Program-made: the position numbers and the translations under genes
Source of the DNA: Capra hircus
Taxonomy: Eukaryota > Chordata > Mammalia > Artiodactyla > Bovidae
Direction: 5' to 3'
Length of the DNA: 64,000 bases
NCBI RefSeq assembly: GCF_001704415.2
Contig: NC_030822.1
Coordinates: forward strand, 54,553,345 to 54,617,344
Shown: one piece after another, positions 51,608 through 63,211 of the stretch
How positions within the stretch are numbered: the stretch's first letter is position 1
Layout of the letters: each line of letters opens with the position of its first letter
Notes under the pieces: generated by a model
What the model was told of the DNA's origin: nothing
Databases searched by the model: none
The model's input: only the letters and a program-made list of their open reading frames with translations

Positions 51608-52938
51608 CTCTTGAATTTTAAACATGGTTCTTGCCAGTTTTTTCAGCAGATCAGGACCCAACACTTCTGTTTGGTGGTAGTTGTTTCATTACCATCAATA
51701 AATCTGCCCATTGTAATATTATGCTCCTGACTCATGCTCTGATTGCTACCACTATGTATCTTACTTCCCCACCGCCCTGCGGTTTATAGAATGGGGTGAT
51801 GAGCCCAGCCTTTTCTGAGATTTTTTTTGTGTCAGTGATCTGAAAGTATTGAGTGGATAGTACTATAAACACCTTAGGAAACATGATAATTTTATAGATC
51901 TTTTTCTCCCAAATAAAATTTTAATATTCTTAATCAACTTGATTGATGTATAATTTGCATTCAGTAAAATTGAACTGTTTTAAGTATGTGATTTGCATTT
52001 TGACAGATAAACTCACCCAAACAGTGGTCATATAATTAAGATGTAAGACTTTTCTGTTCTCCCCAGAAGTTCCTTTTGTGCCCTTTGCATCCATTCTCAC
52101 CCCTCTTTACCCCTAGAAATTCACTGATTTGCCGTCAGCATAGGTTAGCTTTTCCTTTTCTGGACTCTCATGTAAACAGTCTATCCAGGATGTACTCTTC
52201 TTTCATTAGCATCCTGTATTTAGGATCCTTCATTGTTGCTGCCTTTATCTGTAGTTGGTTGCTTTTTATTGCTGAGTGGTATGTGGGAGCACTGTTGCAT
52301 TGTAAGGACTGTAAAAGGATTTGCTTATGCATTCCTCTGTATCTAACACTTGAATTGTTTGTAGTTTTGGCTATTATGAATAAAGCTGCTATGGCGTGAT
52401 GTGAAATTTTGGGTAGACTTACATTTTATCCTCTTGGGTAAACACCTTGGAGTGGAATGGCTGGATCATATGGTTGGTAGGTGTGTGTTTAACTTTTTAA
52501 GAAACTGCCAAATTGTCTTCCAGAGCGGCTGTACTATCTTACATTCTGTCTAGCGGTGTACGAGAGTTCCTGTTTCTCCTTATCCTCACCAACACTAGGA
52601 TGATGAAGTTTTGGCCACTCCAGTTCTAATCATTGTGGAGTGCTATCTTGTGGTTTTAATTTACATTTTCCTAATAACTAATGATATTGACATCTTTTCG
52701 TGTACTTACTTCCTAGCTGTGTATCTTCTTTGGTGAAGTGTAGTAATACTTGTTCAATCTTAAAAAATTGGGTTGTTTTCTTAATAGTTTTGAGCACTCT
52801 GTATGTTCTTGAAACAAGTCCTTTATCTGATAAATGCTTTGCAAAGATTTTCTTCCTTTCTTTGATTTATCTCTTCATCCTTTTAACAATGTCTTTTTTT
52901 TTTTTAATTAAAAATTTTTATTGGAGTATGGTTGATTT

Positions 52939-53140
52939 GTTGCTCAGAGGTTAAAGCATCCGCCTGGAATGCAGGAGACCCAAGTTCGATCCCTGGGTCG
53001 GGAAGATCCCCTGGAGAAGGAAAATGGCAACCCACTCCAGTACTCTTGCCTGGAGAATCCCATGGAGGAAGGAGCCTGGTAGGCTACAGTCCATGGGGTC
53101 GCAAAGAGTCGGACACAACTGAGCAACTTCACTTCACTTC
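52939..53140 (+). mobile_element. Bov-tA SINE, left arm of an inverted pair
   Basis: Slightly 5'-truncated copy (starts GTTGCTCAGAGGTTAAAGC) reaching the 3' end with a (CACTT)n tail. GTTGATTT at 52931-52938 recurs at 53326-53333, flanking both arms together. Confidence 0.93.
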
Positions 53141-53325
53141 ACATGTCTGATTCTTCAACACCATGGGCTGGAAGCCAGCCAGGCTCCCTGTCTGTGGAAT
53201 TCTCCAGACAAGAATACTAGAGTGAGTTGCCATATCCTCCTCCAGGGGATCTTCCCAATGCAGGGATTGAACCCAGGTCTCCTGCATTGCAAGTGGATTC
53301 TTTACCGTCTAAGCCACAAGGGAAA
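53141..53325 (-). mobile_element. Bov-tA SINE, right arm of an inverted pair
   Basis: Reverse-oriented copy ending at the SINE head (CTAAGCCACAAGGGAAA), tail-to-tail with the left arm. Confidence 0.92.
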
Positions 53326-53395
53326 GTTGATTTACAGTGTTAATTTCAGGTGTACAGCAAAGTGAATCAGTTATACATGTATCAACAGTGTCTTT

Positions 53396-54159
53396 TAGGA
53401 GCAAAAGTTTTTGAGTTCCAGTTTATCCATTTGTTCTCTTATGAATTGTGCTTTTGGTATCATTTCTAAGAAATCTTTGCCTTTAACCCATAACTGGAGC
53501 CCATGAAAACTGTCTTCCAGCTACTTCTCAGGTACCCAGGACAGTGGCAATGTCTTGTTTATTAACCATCAGATTTTAACACTATTAAAAAAATAATTTC
53601 TGTGCAGTAATACCCATCTGTATCTAACATGGTTTATAGAAAAATCATGTTTTCTAGTGAAGACCAGATTCCCTCCTTAGTATAGATGTCAGGAATCTTA
53701 GATTGATACAAGTTAAAAAAAATTAATCAAACTTATTTCAAGGGATAAAGTTTACTAAAATCAATTTATGAAGATTTAAAAAGATTTGAAGATATTGAAG
53801 AAAGGTGCTAGATTTGTGTGAAAATAGCCCCTTTGTTGATGTAACAGATAAATAAATTTTGATAAACTCCTTTACGTACAATAGTTTATCTTATAGTATA
53901 CTTAAGTTTCCATGCTCTTGAATGAACTTCAGTATAAGCTTTGAAATTTGTTTCTCATGATTTTCAAAAGTTTATAGCTTGTCTGACTTGCTGTAAGTAA
54001 AATGGAATATTCATTCCTTCCCATTGCTCCTGCCTTGCAGGAGGATTCTTTTCCATTGAGCCACCAGTGATCATTAACAGACAAGTTATTTTCTGTGGGA
54101 TCCATTCCTGATTTCTCTATAGCACAAGATTTTTAGCAATTAAAAGGCAAATACACTTA
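53396..54159. other. No gene seen; tiny SINE remnant at about 54020-54070
   Basis: The remnant (CTGCCTTGCAGGAGGATTCT, TTGAGCCACCAGTG) is the reverse complement of a Bov-tA head. The rest is AT-rich intron. Confidence 0.5.
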
Positions 54160-54169
54160 AGATCTATTA

Positions 54170-54313
54170 CTAAATTGTGTCCGACTCTTTGTAACCCCAT
54201 GGACAGTAGCACGCCAGGCTCCTCTGTCCTCCACCATCTCCTGGAGTTTGCTCAAATTTGTGTCCATTGAATCGATGATGCTATCTAACCATCTCATCCT
54301 CTGTTGTCCCCTC
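54170..54313 (-). mobile_element. BovB 3' end with target-site duplication
   Basis: Flanked exactly by AGATCTATTA at 54160-54169 and 54314-54323; only the last roughly 140 bp of the element were inserted. Confidence 0.95.
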
Positions 54314-54529
54314 AGATCTATTAATTAACTATAAGTAATATTTTGAGTGTTTTTTGTAGGCCATTTAGTTATTAATTACTCTGCCTTTTCTGTAGAAAGA
54401 ACTTAAGTTGAAATTCTGTGCCTTTTCCAAAAGAGGCTGTTGTAGATGTATGAATAGACAGTCAAGATCTGGGTAGCAGCCAGTAATTATAAGTACAAAA
54501 TCTAGAAAGATAACATGCTCAGTTATATT

Positions 54530-54735
54530 GTGTGCTTAGTCAGTTAGGCATATCCTACTCTTTGTGACTCCACGAACTGTCTCCTGCTAGACTCCTCTGT
54601 CCATGGGATTTTTCAGGCAAGAATACTGGAGTGGGTTGCCATTTCCTCCTCCAGGGGATCTTCCTGACCCAGGATCGAACCCATGCCTCCTGTATCTCCA
54701 GCATTGCAAGTAGATCCTTTACCTGTTGAGCTGAA
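54530..54735 (-). mobile_element. Bov-tA SINE
   Basis: Diverged reverse-oriented copy with a short internal addition (CTCCTGTATCTCCAGCATTG) near the head. Confidence 0.9.
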
Positions 54736-54903
54736 TTGTATTGTTCCTCCTAACCTGTGGCAGTATTTATCAGTAGAGAAGAAATGTGAGTGATGGTCAA
54801 ATACGAAACTACTGCTGAAGGTAAAATGCCTGGTAGTTGAATTGGAAGAAAATTAGTTTCCTCCAGAGTCTCTGTTATCCAGTTTTGAGAGTCAGTAATC
54901 TCA

Positions 54904-55080
54904 GAAAGATTGAAGTCAGGAGGAGAAGGGGAGGACAGAGGATGAGATGGTTGGATGGCATCACTGACTCTATGGACATGAGTTTGAGGAAGCTCTGGGA
55001 GTTGATGATGGACAGGGAAGCCTGGTGTGCTACAGTCCATGGGGTTGCAAGTAGTCGGACACGACTGAGTGACTGAACTG
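54904..55080 (+). mobile_element. BovB 3' end
   Basis: 5'-truncated; ends GAGTGACTGAACTG. AATCTCA at 54897-54903 and 55081-55087 flanks it. Confidence 0.93.
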
Positions 55081-55087
55081 AATCTCA

Positions 55088-57919
55088 AAAAATAAAGAAA
55101 AAGCAGTTAAGAAAGGGAGACTGTAAAATGTATGCTGTTTTTTATTTAAAATAAAATAACAATATAATTGTCTCTAGAAAATAAATTATCTTTGTAATTG
55201 TCTTTAGAAGATAATTACAAAAGATGTAGGGTTATGTAACTTTTAGGGTTTCTGTGATGATAAAGAAGTATATTATAAATTGGATAAAACAAGCACTCTG
55301 TGTTGTTTAAATTTTTTTTCTTGGCAGTTACTGACAAATTACACTCAGAGCAAGCTTAAGAGCTTGTTTGGGACAGGAGCAAGCCCAAACTTAAAAATAC
55401 TGAGGAATTTTGACCTTAGTTTTGAGTCTGTTTTCTCTTGACCAGTCTGAATGTTTAATGCTGTACTTTTACAGGCACATTTTTTTCCCCCTAGATCTTT
55501 CCGATGATATGCCCATTGGTGTATAATAAAGTTATCAGTATACCTGAAGAGGTTTTTGTCTTGTTTTGTTTTTCTCGGAGTAGAGTGTGCCTTTTCTAGT
55601 GTTACTGACAAGGCTTGTCTTTCTCTTCTAAGTGAGGAATCTTAAGAAACTTCACTGAGAACTTAAGAACTTAAAACCTGGGAATTCTCTCCTCCTGATA
55701 ATTCTTTTTACTCACATCTTTATTGATAAGTCAGGCCAAAGGGATTATTTACCTTTTGAAAAAGGGAAACCAGGTCCTACAGTTTGTTTTGGTTGCAGAT
55801 AGCCTGGCAGCTGAGTTTAGATTGAGCAGAGGGTGCTGCCCTGCTTAGTGGTTCTGCCTCTGGACGCTTTAGAAACCAAGGTGCTGTGCCTGTTATTAGT
55901 ATACGTAAACGGTGAAAGGTAGTGAATCTTTGCTTTGCTTTGTGCAAGGATTCCAACCTCACCAGTTTAAGGTTTCATTGTGGTTATGGTCATATCTTCT
56001 GAGACAAAGATGCTGATTATTTTAGCTTCAACTTGTTTGGTGACAATATTAGGGAAAGGTGAGGGTGCTGAATTCCAACAACTAGTAGTATATATTTATT
56101 AAATTCAGGTCTAATGATGTAAAGAATAGTTAGGCAAACCTGTGTGTAATGCATTTTGCTAAGTATAGTAGTAAGAAAACCTCTAAGTAGTCATATTAAT
56201 ATAATTCATGATAGCAGCTACAGAATTAGCTGTAAGTGGATTATAGAAAACTAGGAAAACTAATTTCCATTTCATCCAGAGCAGAAGAATGTAATATTCT
56301 AATTTCAGCAAAAGGCAACTTTTAAAAACAAACAAATTTGAACCACTTTGTGTGTTTTTAATATGTAAAAAATTTTTTTTCACCTTTTCTCATATGTTTT
56401 ACTTCTTAGTCATTTACTTCCAGTAGTTTCTAAATTGGTTGAGGGAATTAAAGTGGTAGCTAAGTTCCCTCTATACAAGATTTTCCGGCTGTGTGTGCGA
56501 ACTGCTTCTTCTGGAAAAACCCTTCCATTGGCAGTTCTTGAGGGCATGTACTTTTTCCACACTTAATGATTTAGGGGCTGAAGCCTGCGTTTAGTCAGAG
56601 GTGACAAATGGTTCAAAAAACTTTTTTCCAGATTAGTGAGAACTGATTCAGAATTGAAACTGAAGGGGGTATGGAGTTACTTGCAGTTACTCTTAAACAG
56701 TTGCTGTCTGTTACTGTTAGACATATTTTGGACATGTGGGTTCCATATCAATATTTGATGTTATGTTGCTAAATTTCTTGTCTGGTTTAGACACTTCACT
56801 TTTGAAGTTAGGTTGGAACTGGCTTTGAACAGAGGGCCACTGGAAATTGAAGATAGTGGTCTATGTGGGGAGGACAAAAAATTGGCATATTTTTGCTTAA
56901 GAATTCTTAGGAAAATTTTGATAATACGAAGATATATTTTCCAAATGTCATATGATTTTGAGGTTAAGTAGTTGTAGGGAAAGCCAGAAAGCTTTCTTCT
57001 TGAAAGTATTTGCCTTTTATGCTAAAACTTCCAACACTCAGTATTTGTTCTTTTACAACTAAACAATGATAAGGTAAAAAAAACTCGTTGCAATGTAAAA
57101 ATGTCAGTTTGTGCAGAAGTTTATAAAGGAAAAGAAAGTCCCCCATTCTCACATTTTGTTCTCTAGATTTCACTACTGTTAACAGTTTGACACATGTACT
57201 TCCATGTCTTTTTCTGTGCATATCCAAATATTTGTAGGTAAATTTCTTTGTTCTGTTCTACTGCAGCTTTTGTTGTTTACTCTCTTTGCATGTGAAGCCT
57301 ACTTTATTCCTCCGCCTCTATTTTTTTGTTGTTGTTGGGTTTTTGAAAGACTTTTTTTGTTCATGTATAGGACTTAAAAAAAATCATATTATAGTTATTA
57401 ATCCTGTTATGTATAGTGTGTTTTCTCTGAGCTTATTGTTTAACTTTCGACTTTTGTAGTATCTTTTGTCATATAAGTCTTTTTAAAAAACTACAGTTCT
57501 AGTATGATTTTGGGGTTTTACGCGTGCTTAGGAATATAAATGTCCTATATTTTCTCCTAGTGCTTTGTAAACTTATTTTTAATATTTAGGTTTTTAATCC
57601 ACTTAGAATATCAGTATAATATGAGATAAAGATCTGACTTTGAAAATATTGATAACCAACTCTCCTCGTAACTTATCACTTACTTGCATGTTTGAAATGG
57701 TCTCGTTAACATATACTCTTAATAAAGGCTACTTACTGTGTACCTGTACTACATGTTTTAATCACTGTCACTTTAGCATATATTTCAAAATTTATTAAGT
57801 ATTACACAATTACTTCTCCCTTTTTAGCCTTTCATAATCATCAGCAAACAATACTTTGGGTTCTTCCAGTATTTATACTCCTTTTTTAGTGATGTTGAAG
57901 AAGAGCCACGATGCTAGTA
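55088..57919. other. Mostly unique intron
   Basis: About 2.8 kb without a confident ruminant SINE or LINE. AT-rich with T runs; no exon recognised. Its relative freedom from recent repeats is worth noting beside its repeat-dense neighbours. Confidence 0.5.
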
Positions 57920-58085
57920 ATGCCGCCTGAGATGCTGTGTTTCTCAGCCTTATAGGCATGGAAATCCCCTGGGAGATCTCACTAACAAGCAGATTCAGTA
58001 AGTCTGGGCACGCCTGAGCGTCTGCGTTTCTCACGAGCCCCCGGGTAATGCTGGTTTGCAAGCTTGCAGACCTGAGTTTGAGTAA
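57920..58085. mobile_element. MER5A-like (hAT-Charlie) non-autonomous DNA element
   Basis: GTGTTTCTCAGCCTTATAGG, GAAATCCCCTGGGAGATCTC and CAGATTCAGTAAGTCTGGG match the order of segments in MER5A-type elements. Diverged. Confidence 0.65.
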
Positions 58086-58290
58086 CACGGAGCTAATATT
58101 TACTGAATACTTGACGTGTTCTGGTCCCTATGCTGAGTGCTGTACGTGTATAGAGTCAGTCTTAACTCCTTGATGATTAGCACCCCCTTTACCAGTGAGG
58201 AAACTGAGACTTAGGCAAGTTTATGACGGCCCGAAGTGACACAGCCACCAAGTAGAAGAGCCAGATCAAGCTCAGGCAGTTTGTACCCTT
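58086..58290 (-). repeat. MIR SINE
   Basis: GAGGAAACTGAGACTTAGGC and AGTGACACAGCCACCAAGTA are reverse-complement MIR hallmarks. Confidence 0.8.
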
Positions 58291-58374
58291 CACCACTTGG
58301 ACGTATTTCTTCACCAGTAGCAGATGTTATTTTCTCCTGTGTGACTCACATGGTAATGCTCTTAGTTCAGTTTT

Positions 58375-59520
58375 CATTTTAAATTGATAGGCTTTAATTT
58401 TGAAACAGTTTTAGATGTACAGAAAAATTAGGCAGAATGTAGAGAATTCCATGTACCTCCTTACCTTTCCTCTCCCCTTAGTCTCCCCTAATATTAGCAT
58501 CTTTGCGTTAGTGTGGTACATTTGCTATAACTAATGAGCCAATCCTGATAGCATTATTTTAGACTAAAGTCCATAGTTTACATTAGGGTCCACATTTTAT
58601 CTTGTACATTCTATGGATTTGGACTAATGTATAATGTCATGTACCTACAATTGTGGTATCACACAGAATACTTTCTCTGCCCTAAAAATACCCCATGCTC
58701 CACTTATTCATCTCTTCCCCTCTCCTCCAGGCCTCAATCCTGGCAAATATTGGCCTTTTTTACTGTCTCCATAAGTTTGCCTTTTCCAGATTTCTGGACT
58801 CATAGTTGGAATCGTAAGAGTATGTAGCCTGTTCAGTTGGCTTCTTTCACTTAGTAGTATGCGTTTAAGATTCTTCCGTGTCTTTTTGAGGCTTGGTAGC
58901 TTATGTCTTTTTATCACTGAATAATATTTCATTGTCTGAATATACCGTAGCTGATCCATTTACTGAAGCTATCTTGTCTGCTTCCAAGTTTGGGCAATTA
59001 TGAATAAAACTATTATAAACATCCACATGCAGATTTCTGTGTGGACTTAAGTTATCAACTCATTGGGGTAAATATCTTGGAGTATGATTGTATGGCTAGA
59101 TTATATGGTAAGAGTATGTTTAGTTTTGTCAGGAACTGCCAAATTTTCTTCCAAAGTGACTGTACCATCTTGCATTCCTACCAGCAATGAAATAGAGTTC
59201 CTATTTCCCATTTTTGCTAGCATTTGGTGTTACCAGTGTTTTGGATTTTGGCCATTCTAATAGGTCATAGTGATAATCTTTTTTTAAAATTTGCAGTTCA
59301 CTAATAACTTTTGAAGCATGCATCTTTTCATATGTCTGTGTATCTTCTTTGGTGAGGTTGAGATCTTTTGCCCATTAAAAAAATTTTTTTTTCTGTTGAG
59401 TTTTAAGAGTTCTTTGTATATTTTGGATACCAATCCTTCATTAGATTTATGTTTGCAAATATTTCCTTCCAGTTTTTGAGGCTTGATCTCCAGTTGTGAC
59501 AAATAATCAAGCAAGTTTCC
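58375..59520 (-). mobile_element. L1 LINE 3' end (old, L1M-type)
   Basis: ACAGTTTTAGATGTACAGAA, CCATAGTTTACATTAGGGTC and AGTCCATAGTTTACAT-type L1 3' UTR order, then ORF2 C-terminal remnants to about 59510. Confidence 0.85.
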
Positions 59521-60734
59521 TTCTCTGTTTGCCTAAGAGCTTTTTATCAGGAATGCCTTATAGCATGGACATCTTTGGAGATTATTTGGCTGAATGAATA
59601 CATGAAGCTTTATTTTTCAGAAGGCATCCCTGTTGTATTCCAGATACTTTAAAACACATTCCTTGTGGTATTCTATTTAGTAATGTAATTGAAAATTTAA
59701 TTCTTATCCTTGGAAATAGCTTATTCTTACTCCTTCCATGATCTCATGTGCCTTTAATGTCCAACTTGTTTGCTTGTCCAGGATCCTAATCTCATTCTGG
59801 CTGGATCTTCTTTGTCGCAACTATCTGTCCCTCCACCGGTCTGTAGCAGTCTTTTTCTGTGGCCAGTCAGACTTCCACCTCTGAAATCATAAGTTTGGAA
59901 ATTTGGCTCTCTGAACAGGTTTCCTGGCCTCTCAGGTTGCCGTTTGCTGAACTTACTCTCTGATTTCACGGAGGCCTCCAGCCCGTTAAAACTTCTCTGT
60001 CTCTAGATCTGTGATACTGCTCCTGGGATTACTATAGCGAATATGGACACCATAGTTGGTCACTTGCGATGAGTCATGGGTGCCCTCGGTTCTCTTGCAC
60101 CTTTGTTCTTCTCTCCCGTGTGTCGTGCAGGTCTCCAGCTGTGGGTGAACAGTGCTGCCCATTTCCTGTGTTCCTGCCATAGAGCTTCAAGAAACGACTG
60201 AACCGTATTCACTTGTTCTCTTACCGACTCATGAGGCACCCCCCTCCCAAATATGCTTGCTAGTCTCTTTAGTAGTCTTCTTACTTGTCTGTGGTTGATT
60301 TCATTTCTCCTTCACCAGAACGACTGTTCTTTCTAAACAGAAGATTCCATATACTCCAGCAAAGTGATCTTCATAAAAAGAAGGAAATCGAGCAAATCTA
60401 TTATTTCTTGTGTGATCCCTTTTGTTCTTCAGGTAAAGATAAAATGTTAAGTTTAACATGCCCTTTCTGTTTTCCCAGCCTCATCTCTCTCTTCTCAGAG
60501 CTCCTGTTTCACGGGCTTTTTTTCGGATCCTTCACATGCCAAGCTCATTCTTAGCATAGGGTAGTTATATATGTTCTTTCCTCGGCCAGACAGGTTTTCT
60601 CTTTTGCTGTTTAATTCAGACTCCTCTTTGAGATATATATATCATTTCCTTGGAAAGGCTTATTCCTAACCTTCCATGGCCTGAAGATAGATTAAATTCT
60701 CCCTGAAATAGTTAATGGTCATGAGAGTAACAAT
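59521..60734. other. No gene seen
   Basis: Intronic, single-copy-looking; short open frames at 59754-60180 (minus) and 60285-60554 (plus) carry no family signature. Confidence 0.5.
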
Positions 60735-60965
60735 AACAGTAGACGTTTGAGTGTTTTTATGTCAGACACCCTTCCAAGCACTTTATACATGTGAACTTGC
60801 TTAGTTTCCACAGCCTAGAATTGTCCCCACTTCAGATGGGGAAACTGAAGTGGCGAGTGTTAAGTCGCTTGTCCAAAGTCACATAGCCATTTGGTAGGAG
60901 CACTGGGACTTGAACCCCAGCAGCCATGCCCCAGAGCCTGTGTTCTGAACTGCTGTGCTGTGCTG
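60735..60965 (-). repeat. MIR SINE, well preserved
   Basis: ATGGGGAAACTGAAGTGGCG, AAAGTCACATAGCCATTTGG and GGGACTTGAACCCCAGCAGC. Confidence 0.85.
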
Positions 60966-61009
60966 TACTGGTGGTCCTAACACAGTGGCTATAACCACTG
61001 TGTCATTTC

Positions 61010-61115
61010 TGACTAATGTCCGCCTTCCTTGGTAGGCGTTGAGTTCCTTGAGTTCAGAGATGGCACCTGTCTGGTTAATGCTGGATTCTCCAGGGGCCTA
61101 GAACAGAGCCGGAAG
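61010..61115 (+). repeat. L2 3' end
   Basis: GTTGAGTTCCTTGAGTTCAG and GGGGCCTAGAACAGAGCC fit the L2 3' region. Confidence 0.5.
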
Positions 61116-61614
61116 TGAGGAGGCTAGGACACAATGAGTGACAGCCACCTCTCTGCCTAATTGAGTGAACAGAGGCTTTCAGTGTGAAGGTCCTCAGTTT
61201 CCTCCCCTTCTGCTTGAAAATGAAAAATTCCTTTGATCGAAAGAATACATGCCCTATTTATTTCAAAAGTTAACCCCTCTACCTGTTTACCTTTGATATC
61301 CTAAAAGCAATATACGCATTTGGTAAGTAAGAACAATTAGTGTAACTCTATTCTTCCATTTTCTTTCTTGCTTAACCATTACCATTTTTTCAGAGGTATC
61401 AACTATTAACAGTTAAATGTATGTCTCCTCCTATATATATTCAAACTGTATGGATACTTTAAATACCCAAAAGGGGGAGTATATATAATATGCATACTAT
61501 TCTGAGTTTGTTTTTATATTAAGAGCTAATGTTTTATACTGAACTGTAGTTTTGGAAGATATCACTATCGAGGGAAATTAGGTAAAGAGTGTAAGGGATA
61601 TCTCTGCATTATTT
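61116..61614. other. No gene seen
   Basis: AT-rich intron. Confidence 0.45.
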
Positions 61615-61705
61615 CTTCTGTTTTTTGGCTCTCCTGCATAGCTTGTGGGATCTTAGTTCCCCTTGCAGGGATTGAACCCAGGCCCTCGGCAGTGTACCCT
61701 AACTG
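61615..61705 (-). mobile_element. CHR-type SINE fragment
   Basis: GCTTGTGGGATCTTAGTTCC and GGGATTGAACCCAGGCCCTC; the head end (right) is lost. Confidence 0.75.
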
Positions 61706-62042
61706 ATGAACTTCTATTTCTGTTTTTTCATATTCCCAAAACTACTGAACGGGGAACATCCTTGGATTCATAGCTTTATACCTGCTTGGATATGAATGCA
61801 CAGACAAGTTTTAGAAGAGCAGAACGGGTCAAAAGGCGTGTGCATTTGGAATTTTGATGCGAGCTGGCAGGTTATTCTGCATCCAGTTTCTGCTCTGAGC
61901 AGCAGCTGGGAGGGAGCCTGTGCTCTGTGCAGGCACCGTCACTGTCCTCCTGTCTGTCTGCTGCTTCTGTGGGACTTTAAAAATGAGTCATTTTCCACTT
62001 AACATCTCTCCTTCTCTGCTGGCTGTCTTCTCTCTGCCCATT
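61706..62042. other. No gene seen
   Basis: Intronic, no repeat recognised. Confidence 0.45.
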
Positions 62043-62050
62043 CCCTAACA

Positions 62051-62517
62051 CAGCAGTCTCCAACCTTTTCGGCACCAGGGACCGGTTTTGTGGAAGACAA
62101 TTTTTCCACAGACCAGAGGTTAGGGGATGGTTTTGGGATGATTCAAGCCCATTACATTTATTGTGTACTTTAATAGTATTACATCAGCTCCACCACAGAT
62201 CATCAGGCATTAGATCTCAGAGGCTGGGGTGGTGGTTGTTTAGCTGCTAAATCGTGTCCCACTCTTTGCGACTCAATGGACTGCAATATGCCAGGCTCCT
62301 CTGTCCAGACAAGAATACTGGAGTGGGTAGCTGTTCCCTTCTCCAGGGCATCTTCCCAACCCAGGGATTGAAACCTGGGTCTTCTGCATTCCAGACAGAT
62401 TCTTTACTGTCTGAGCCACCAGGAAGCCCTACTATCTCCTGGAGTTTGCTCAAATTCATGTCCACTGAGTTGGTGATGCTATCTAACCATCTTATCCTCA
62501 GAGGTTGGGGACCCCTG
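62051..62517. mobile_element. hAT-like non-autonomous DNA transposon, interrupted
   Basis: Terminal inverted repeats CAGCAGTCTCCAACC at the left and GGTTGGGGACCCCTG at the right, each ending in CAG/CTG, and an 8-bp duplication CCCTAACA (62043-62050) against CTCTAACA (62518-62525), 7 of 8 matching. CAG ends and 8-bp duplications are typical of hAT elements. The family name is not certain. A retroelement insert occupies 62230-62496. Confidence 0.75.
62230..62496 (-). mobile_element. Chimeric Bov-tA / BovB insertion
   Basis: 62230-62429 is a complete reverse-oriented Bov-tA (tail to head). It is joined directly to 62430-62496, 67 bp of reverse-oriented BovB from upstream of the BovB 3' tail. 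The CTCAGAGGCTGGGG (62216-62229) and CTCAGAGGTTGGGG (62497-62510) duplication, one mismatch in 14, flanks the whole unit, so both parts arrived together. Confidence 0.85.
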
Positions 62518-62600
62518 CTCTAACAGATCCTCGGCATCTATAGGGCTTTTCTTCAGCTCTTTGTATCATTTGACACTGGTAACTACCGTGTTCTTTTTAA

Positions 62601-62760
62601 GGGTGTTCCAGATGGTGTTGGTGGTAAAGAACCCACCTACCAGTGCAGGAGACATAAGAGATGCAGGTTCAATCCCTGGGTCCAGAAGATTCCCCAGAGG
62701 AGGAAATGGCAACCCACTCCAGTGTTCTTGCCTGGAGAATCCCACGGACAGAGGAAGGGG
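62601..62760 (+). mobile_element. Bov-tA SINE lacking its 3' third, with exact target-site duplication
   Basis: Head and middle present, ending at ACAGAGGAAGGGG instead of the usual CCATGGGGTCGCAAAGAG tail. GTTCTTTTTAA is duplicated exactly at 62590-62600 and 62761-62771. Confidence 0.92.
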
Positions 62761-62974
62761 GTTCTTTTTAAAAATTCCCTCTCCTTTCGTTTTCAAAACA
62801 GAAATGCCTTCTGATTCCTCTCTTCCTTCTCTGAGACTACTACTTCTTAAGCCCCATTGCCACTCTGTTTCTTTGCTTGCTCTTTCAGTGATTAAATTCT
62901 TCTGGGTTCAGTTCTTTGCTCTTCCTCCCCACTCACATTCAGGCTCTCTTTCCCATCTCTGCCTCCTCTGGATC

Positions 62975-63150
62975 AGAAAGACCTATATTTGAATCCGATT
63001 CCATTATTTTCTGAGAGGTCAGAAGAGTTTACTTCACTTCTCTTTTTTTCTCTGAGGATAGTGATATCTACCTCAGTATCAATGTAGAGTAGATGAAATA
63101 ATCTATGTGAAACACGTAAATTGGTCTCATTTACAGCAAGTGCTCAGTAA
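62975..63150 (+). repeat. MIR SINE fragment
   Basis: TTTGAATCCGATTCCATTAT core, then GCAAGTGCTCAGTAAATACT, the MIR 3' end. Confidence 0.65.
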
Positions 63151-63211
63151 ATACTAGTAGTAGGAATGGTGATAATAATGTAGTTGTGTTGTTATTGTAA
63201 CCGTTTCTAAC

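Larger units (their letters stand above)
51930..53395 (-). mobile_element. L1 LINE 3' ends (two adjoining), split by a SINE pair
   Basis: 51930-52890 is an old L1 3' end with ORF2 remnants (TGATGTATAATTTGCATTCA, CCAAATTGTCTTCCAGAGCG). From about 52895 another L1 3' end begins (TTTTTATTGGAGTATGGTTG) and continues after the SINEs with TTTCAGGTGTACAGCAAAGT. Confidence 0.8.
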
